Assembly (NCBI GenBank): GCA_003538975.1
Contig: DPQQ01000014.1
Coordinates: 1-64,000 of the forward strand
DNA from: Clostridiales bacterium
GTDB taxonomy: Bacteria > Bacillota > Clostridia > Christensenellales > Borkfalkiaceae
Direction: 5' to 3'
DNA: 64,000 nt
Shown here one piece after another: positions 59,898-64,000 of this stretch (position 1 is its first letter; every line of letters begins with the position of its first letter). A program made the translations under genes and the position numbers. Below the pieces are notes generated by a model, which did not search any database, had not been told where the DNA came from, and saw only the letters and a list, made by a program, of their open reading frames with translations.

Positions 59898-62800
59898 ATG
59901 TTTGAACTTAACAATTTCGATTCGATACAGATAGGCATAGCTTCTCCCGAAAGAATAAGAGAGTGGTCGTACGGCGAAGTAACCAAGTCCGAAACCATCA
60001 ACTACAGAACGCAGAAACCCGAAATGGGCGGCTTGTTTTGCGAAAGGATTTTCGGACCGGTAAACGACTATCAGTGCCATTGCGGTAAATACAGAGGCCC
60101 GAGATATAAGGGCATCGTATGCGATAAGTGCGGGGTTGAAATAACCAAAAAGACCGTCCGCAGAGAGAGAATGGGACATATCGAACTCGCTGCTCCCGTC
60201 GCTCACATATGGTACAGAAGCTCCAAAATAAACTTAATGCTCGACATGAGCCCCAAAGACGTGGAAGCGATTCTCGCTTTCTCGTCGCACGTCGTACTCG
60301 ATCCCGGTAAGACTCAGCTTCAGTATAAGCAGGTTCTGACCGACGCGGAAAAGTCCGAAGCGGAAGAAAAGTACGGAGCGGGCTCCTTCAAAACCGGCAT
60401 CGGCGCCGAAGCCATCAAAGAATTGCTGATGGCTATCGACCTTGAAAAAGAATCCGAAGAACTTCATAAAATCATCAACGAAAAGAACTCGGCGCAGAAG
60501 AGACAGAGAGCGGTTAAACGTCTCGAAGTCGTAGAAGCTTTCAGAAGAAGCAAACAGCGTCCCGAATGGATGATACTTGACGTTCTCCCGGTACTTCCCC
60601 CGAACTTAAGACCTATGGTCGCGCTCGACGGCGGAAGATTCGCGGCGTCCGACCTTAACGAACTCTACAGAAGAGTAATCAACAGAAACAACAGATTAAA
60701 GAAATATATCGAATACGGCGCTCCCGACATAATGATCCGTAACGAAAAACGTATGCTTCAGGAAGCCGTAGACGCTCTTATCGAAAACGATAAGAAATCG
60801 AATCCCGTAAAAGGCGCTTCGAACAGAGCGCTCAAGTCGCTTTCGCAGATGCTCAAGGGTAAACAGGGAAGATTCAGACAGAACCTTCTCGGCAAGCGTG
60901 TAGACTTCTCCGGACGTTCGGTTATCGTCGTAGGACCGGAACTTAAACTTTATCAGTGCGGTCTTCCGAAAGAAATGGCTATCGAACTTTTCAAACCGTT
61001 CGTTATGGCTAAACTTCTCGAAAAGCACATTTCCGAAAACCACAGAGCGGCTAAAAACGACGTAGACAGAAAGCGTCCCGAAGTATGGGATATTCTCGAA
61101 GAAGTAATAAAAGAACATCCCGTTCTCTTAAACCGCGCTCCCACGCTTCACAGACTTTCTATTCAGGCTTTCGAACCCGTTCTTATCGAAGGCAGAGCAA
61201 TCAAGCTCCACCCGCTCGTATGCGGCGCGTTCAACGCGGACTTCGACGGCGACCAGATGGCTATTCACGTTCCGCTTTCGATCGAAGCTCAGGCAGAAGC
61301 AAGATTCCTTATGCTCGCTTCGAATAACATTTTGAAGCTTGCCGACGGCAAACCGGTTATGAACCCCTCTCAGGATATGGTTATGGGTTCGTACTATCTT
61401 AACCTTGTAAGACGTCGTATCGGCAAAAAATACAACGCAAATCTCCGCGAAGACGAAAACGGCGAACTTTACGAAGGACATTGGTACATTTCCGAAGACG
61501 AAGCGATGATGGCTCATCAGCTTAAAATCATCGGACTTCAGGACGAAATAGTAGTCCGTCGTACCGTGAAGACTCCTTCCGGAAAAGAAATCACCGGTCT
61601 TGTGCACACTACCGCCGGTAAGATTATCTTCAACCAGAATATTCCTCAGGATCTCGGCTTTGTAAAGAGAGAAACGGACGAAGATTATTTAAGATACGAA
61701 ATCGAACTCGACAAGTCCGTCAAGAAGAAAGATCTTTCAAAGATAGTAGACTACTCTTTCAAAGTACACGGCGCGAAGACCACCGGCGAAGTTCTCGACA
61801 GAATCAAAGCTTTGGGTTACAAATACTCGACGCTCGCTTCCATAACGACTTCGGTATTCGACATGCACGTACCCGAAACGAAGCAGGCTATAATCAAGGC
61901 TGCCGACGAAGAAGTTCTTAAAATCAACAAATTCTATAAGCGCGGATACATAACCGACGCCGAAAGATATAAAAAGGTTATCGAAATCTGGGGTAAAGCA
62001 ACTCAGGACGTTACCGACGAACTTAAAAAGACGCTCGACGATTACAACCCCATCTGGATGATGGCGGACTCCGGCGCCCGTGGTTCTATCGACCAGATAA
62101 AACAGCTCGCGGCAATGCGTGGTAACATGGCGGACCCGAACGGTCGTACCATCGAAATCCCCGTTAAATCGAACTTCCGTGAAGGTCTTTCGATATTGGA
62201 ATACTTCATTTCGTCTCACGGCGGACGTAAAGGTATGGCGGATACCGCTCTTAAAACGGCTAACTCCGGTTACCTTACCAGACGTCTCGTAGACGTTTCG
62301 CACGAAGTCGTAGTCACCGAAGAAGACTGTTTCGCTTCGAGCGGAGAAAAGCCCAAGGGAATGGTCGTCTCGGCAATAAGAGATATCAACGGCAAGATAG
62401 TAGAAAGCCTTGCAGACAGAATCAAGGGCAGATACACCGTAGACGATGTGATTAATCCCGCTACCGGCGAAGTAATAGTTCCCGCCGACAGTATGATAAC
62501 CGACGATCAGGCGGATGCCATCGACAAGGCGGGTATCGAATCCGTCGAAATCAGAAGCATCTTTACCTGTAAGTGCAAGAACGGTATCTGTGCGAAGTGC
62601 TACGGCAAAGACATGTCCAACGGTCAGCCCGTAAGACTCGGCGAAGCGGTAGGCGTTATCGCGGCGCAGTCCATCGGCGAACCCGGTACTCAGCTTACCA
62701 TGCGTACCTTCCACACCGGCGGTATCGCATCCACCGGAGACATCACTCAAGGTCTTCCGAGAGTCGAAGAACTTTTCGAAGCGAGAAAGCCAAAGCATAC

Positions 62801-63509
62801 CGCTATCGTATGCGAAAGCGCGGGTATCGCTCATATCGTAACCAAGGACAAACTCGTTCACGTTCAGATCGAAAAGGCTAATAAAGAAATCGACGATATA
62901 ACCATTCCGTTCGGAACCAGCGTCATCGTAAAAGAAGGCGAAACGGTAGAACCCGGTACTATTCTTACCAGCGGTTCCGCATATCCGCAGGATATTTTAA
63001 GAACGCAGGGTATCAAGGGCGTTCAGGACTACATTCTTAAAGAAGTTCAGATGGTTTACCGCAGCCAGTCGGTTGAAATAAACGACAAGCACGTCGAAGT
63101 AATCATCAGACAGATGCTTAAAAAAGTCCAGATCGAAAACCCCGGCGACACCGATATTCTTCCCGGCGAAAAGGTCGATCTCTTCAAGTTCGAAGAAAAG
63201 AACATCGAAGCTTTGGAACAGGGTAAACGTCCCGCAATCGGTAAGAGAGCGTTGCTCGGTATAACCGACACTGCGCTTGCGACCGAAAGCTTCTTGTCGG
63301 CGGCTTCCTTCCAGGAAACGACGAGCGTTCTTACAGACGCGGCAATCAAGAACAAGATCGATCCGCTCGTAGGCCTTAAAGAAAACGTTATCATCGGTAA
63401 GCTTATCCCGGCGGGTACCGGCGTAGAAGCGTACAGACGTCTTTCGCCGCAGGTAATCGCTTCGGCTAAGGACGAAGACGACGACAACGACGGACTTTTC
63501 GACGAATAA
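59898..63509 (+). CDS. rpoC: RNA polymerase beta' subunit
   Basis: A 1203-residue partner of rpoB. N-terminal zinc site CHCGKYRGPRYKGIVCDKCG (about 57-76), RQNLLGKRVDFSGRSVIVVG, the catalytic NADFDGDQMAIH (three Mg-binding Asp), GARGS bridge-helix region, and the second zinc site CKCKNGICAKCYG. The C-terminus is acidic (KDEDDDNDGLFDE). GGGAGGT precedes the ATG. Complete. Confidence 0.98.
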   Translation: MFELNNFDSIQIGIASPERIREWSYGEVTKSETINYRTQKPEMGGLFCERIFGPVNDYQCHCGKYRGPRYKGIVCDKCGVEITKKTVRRERMGHIELAAPVAHIWYRSSKINLMLDMSPKDVEAILAFSSHVVLDPGKTQLQYKQVLTDAEKSEAEEKYGAGSFKTGIGAEAIKELLMAIDLEKESEELHKIINEKNSAQKRQRAVKRLEVVEAFRRSKQRPEWMILDVLPVLPPNLRPMVALDGGRFAASDLNELYRRVINRNNRLKKYIEYGAPDIMIRNEKRMLQEAVDALIENDKKSNPVKGASNRALKSLSQMLKGKQGRFRQNLLGKRVDFSGRSVIVVGPELKLYQCGLPKEMAIELFKPFVMAKLLEKHISENHRAAKNDVDRKRPEVWDILEEVIKEHPVLLNRAPTLHRLSIQAFEPVLIEGRAIKLHPLVCGAFNADFDGDQMAIHVPLSIEAQAEARFLMLASNNILKLADGKPVMNPSQDMVMGSYYLNLVRRRIGKKYNANLREDENGELYEGHWYISEDEAMMAHQLKIIGLQDEIVVRRTVKTPSGKEITGLVHTTAGKIIFNQNIPQDLGFVKRETDEDYLRYEIELDKSVKKKDLSKIVDYSFKVHGAKTTGEVLDRIKALGYKYSTLASITTSVFDMHVPETKQAIIKAADEEVLKINKFYKRGYITDAERYKKVIEIWGKATQDVTDELKKTLDDYNPIWMMADSGARGSIDQIKQLAAMRGNMADPNGRTIEIPVKSNFREGLSILEYFISSHGGRKGMADTALKTANSGYLTRRLVDVSHEVVVTEEDCFASSGEKPKGMVVSAIRDINGKIVESLADRIKGRYTVDDVINPATGEVIVPADSMITDDQADAIDKAGIESVEIRSIFTCKCKNGICAKCYGKDMSNGQPVRLGEAVGVIAAQSIGEPGTQLTMRTFHTGGIASTGDITQGLPRVEELFEARKPKHTAIVCESAGIAHIVTKDKLVHVQIEKANKEIDDITIPFGTSVIVKEGETVEPGTILTSGSAYPQDILRTQGIKGVQDYILKEVQMVYRSQSVEINDKHVEVIIRQMLKKVQIENPGDTDILPGEKVDLFKFEEKNIEALEQGKRPAIGKRALLGITDTALATESFLSAASFQETTSVLTDAAIKNKIDPLVGLKENVIIGKLIPAGTGVEAYRRLSPQVIASAKDEDDDNDGLFDE

Positions 63510-63541
63510 TAAGATAAAAACAAATCAAAAAACGCTTTATT

Positions 63542-63566
63542 CCGTTCCGCGGCGAACGCGGGACGG
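63542..63566 (+). other. Hairpin after rpoC
   Basis: CCGTTCCGCG and CGCGGGACGG with a 5-base loop (one G-U pair). No T run follows, so it may stabilise the rpoC 3' end or be a weak terminator. Confidence 0.4.
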
Positions 63567-63646
63567 ATAAATTGCGTAAAAGTAATAAAACAGGCGGTTT
63601 TAAGCTCTTTTAAAGGGGTAAAACGCCGATTACTGCATAAAATTGT

Positions 63647-63676
63647 TTGACTTTATAAGATATAAAGTGCTAAAAT
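63647..63676 (+). promoter_or_regulatory. Promoter of rpsL
   Basis: TTGACT at 63647-63652 and TAAAAT at 63671-63676 with an 18-base spacer. The rpsL ATG follows at 63773 with GGAGGT upstream. Confidence 0.55.
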
Positions 63677-63772
63677 AATTAAGTTGCGAAAAGAATAAAA
63701 AGTTTCACAAAAAAGACTTCTTTAAACGGGAAACCGTTTTGGAATATCCGAAAAATTCAAGGAGGTAAAAAA

Positions 63773-64000
63773 ATGCCCACAATCAACCAGTTAATCAGAC
63801 AGGGTAGAAAGAAGATAACTTATAAGTCTAAGTCCCCGATTCTCGACGAATGTCCTCAGAAGCGCGGCGTATGCCTTACCGTTACCACTACTACTCCCAA
63901 AAAACCTAACTCGGCTCTTCGTAAGATCGCCAGAGTTCGTCTGACAAACAAGGGTGAAGGTATCGTTTACATTCCCGGCGAAGGTCACAACCTTCAGGAA
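63773..64000 (+). CDS. rpsL: 30S ribosomal protein S12 (partial, runs off the right edge)
   Basis: The first 76 codons of S12 are present: MPTINQLIRQGRKKITYKSK, then KRGVCLTVTTTTPKKPNSAL and RVRLTNKGEGIVYIPGEGHN. This is the decoding-centre protein of the small subunit. Lys43 (the usual streptomycin-contact position, in TPKKPNSAL) is the sensitive form. GGAGGT lies 6 bases upstream of the ATG. It follows rpoC, as in the usual rpoC-rpsL-rpsG order, but with its own promoter. Confidence 0.97.
   Translation, partial: MPTINQLIRQGRKKITYKSKSPILDECPQKRGVCLTVTTTTPKKPNSALRKIARVRLTNKGEGIVYIPGEGHNLQE

Noticed and set aside
61737..62861. A 374-codon open frame on the minus strand inside rpoC
   Set aside because: A shadow of the strongly biased codon usage of rpoC; no start signal and no recognisable domain.
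1..64000. tRNA, rRNA, CRISPR arrays and transposases
   Set aside because: None of the conserved arms, repeat-spacer patterns or DDE motifs were seen on reading the spacers and frames.

Overview
The window looks like a chromosomal segment from an anaerobic, probably gut-associated member of the Bacillota (class Clostridia). The evidence is moderate-to-low GC, AGGAGG-type ribosome binding sites, TTGACA/TATAAT promoters, pta-ackA, an IspDF fusion, a YlbJ-type sporulation membrane protein, heterodimeric ABC exporters and several BspA-type leucine-rich lipoproteins. A Christensenellales-like uncultured lineage is my guess from overall feel; no rRNA gene is present to test it. I see no tRNA, rRNA, CRISPR array, transposase or prophage.

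Layout. 0-6.6 kb: a BspA-like lipoprotein, an HdeD-like membrane protein, a DegV protein, then a small XRE repressor and a membrane-anchored protein of unknown function. Six copies of a CTTAC-N4-GTAAG palindrome are scattered over 2.4-5.6 kb. 6.7-25.6 kb: a large surface/export locus. It holds a 1685-residue multidomain surface protein, three TasA/camelysin-like exported proteins with a shared 'GFxxW' signal segment, an ER/SipW-type signal peptidase, a membrane-anchored McrB-like AAA ATPase with a DUF2357-like zinc-ribbon partner, an ABC transporter, a beta-helix-like exported protein and a lipoprotein with an InlB-like repeat. From the signal peptidase onward the genes are co-directional and partly overlapping. 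This is the best candidate for an undescribed system.

25.7-35.1 kb: mostly single-gene units. They are a methyltransferase, a TIGR04076-like protein, a GNAT acetyltransferase, a second XRE/operator module facing a zinc-ribbon TM2 protein, a DtxR/MntR-type regulator with its own operator, an MBL-fold hydrolase, a glycerophosphodiesterase and a heterodimeric ABC exporter. 35.4-38.1 kb: an AT-rich four-gene unit with a secreted protein of unknown function and three small membrane proteins, two of them tandem paralogues.

38.4-49.7 kb: housekeeping genes. They are an M28 peptidase lipoprotein, alr, a membrane protein, a fused rsmD-coaD gene, a convergent and overlapping ylbJ, rarA, tmcAL, pta-ackA and yceD-rpmF. 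50.2-53.8 kb: a tandem duplication of an FN3 plus LRR lipoprotein. 54-64 kb: rqcP-ispDF diverging from rpoB-rpoC, then rpsL running off the right edge. rpoBC has its own promoter and is not preceded by rplKAJL here.

All assignments come from reading the sequence. No database search was run, so family names are from recognition of motifs.
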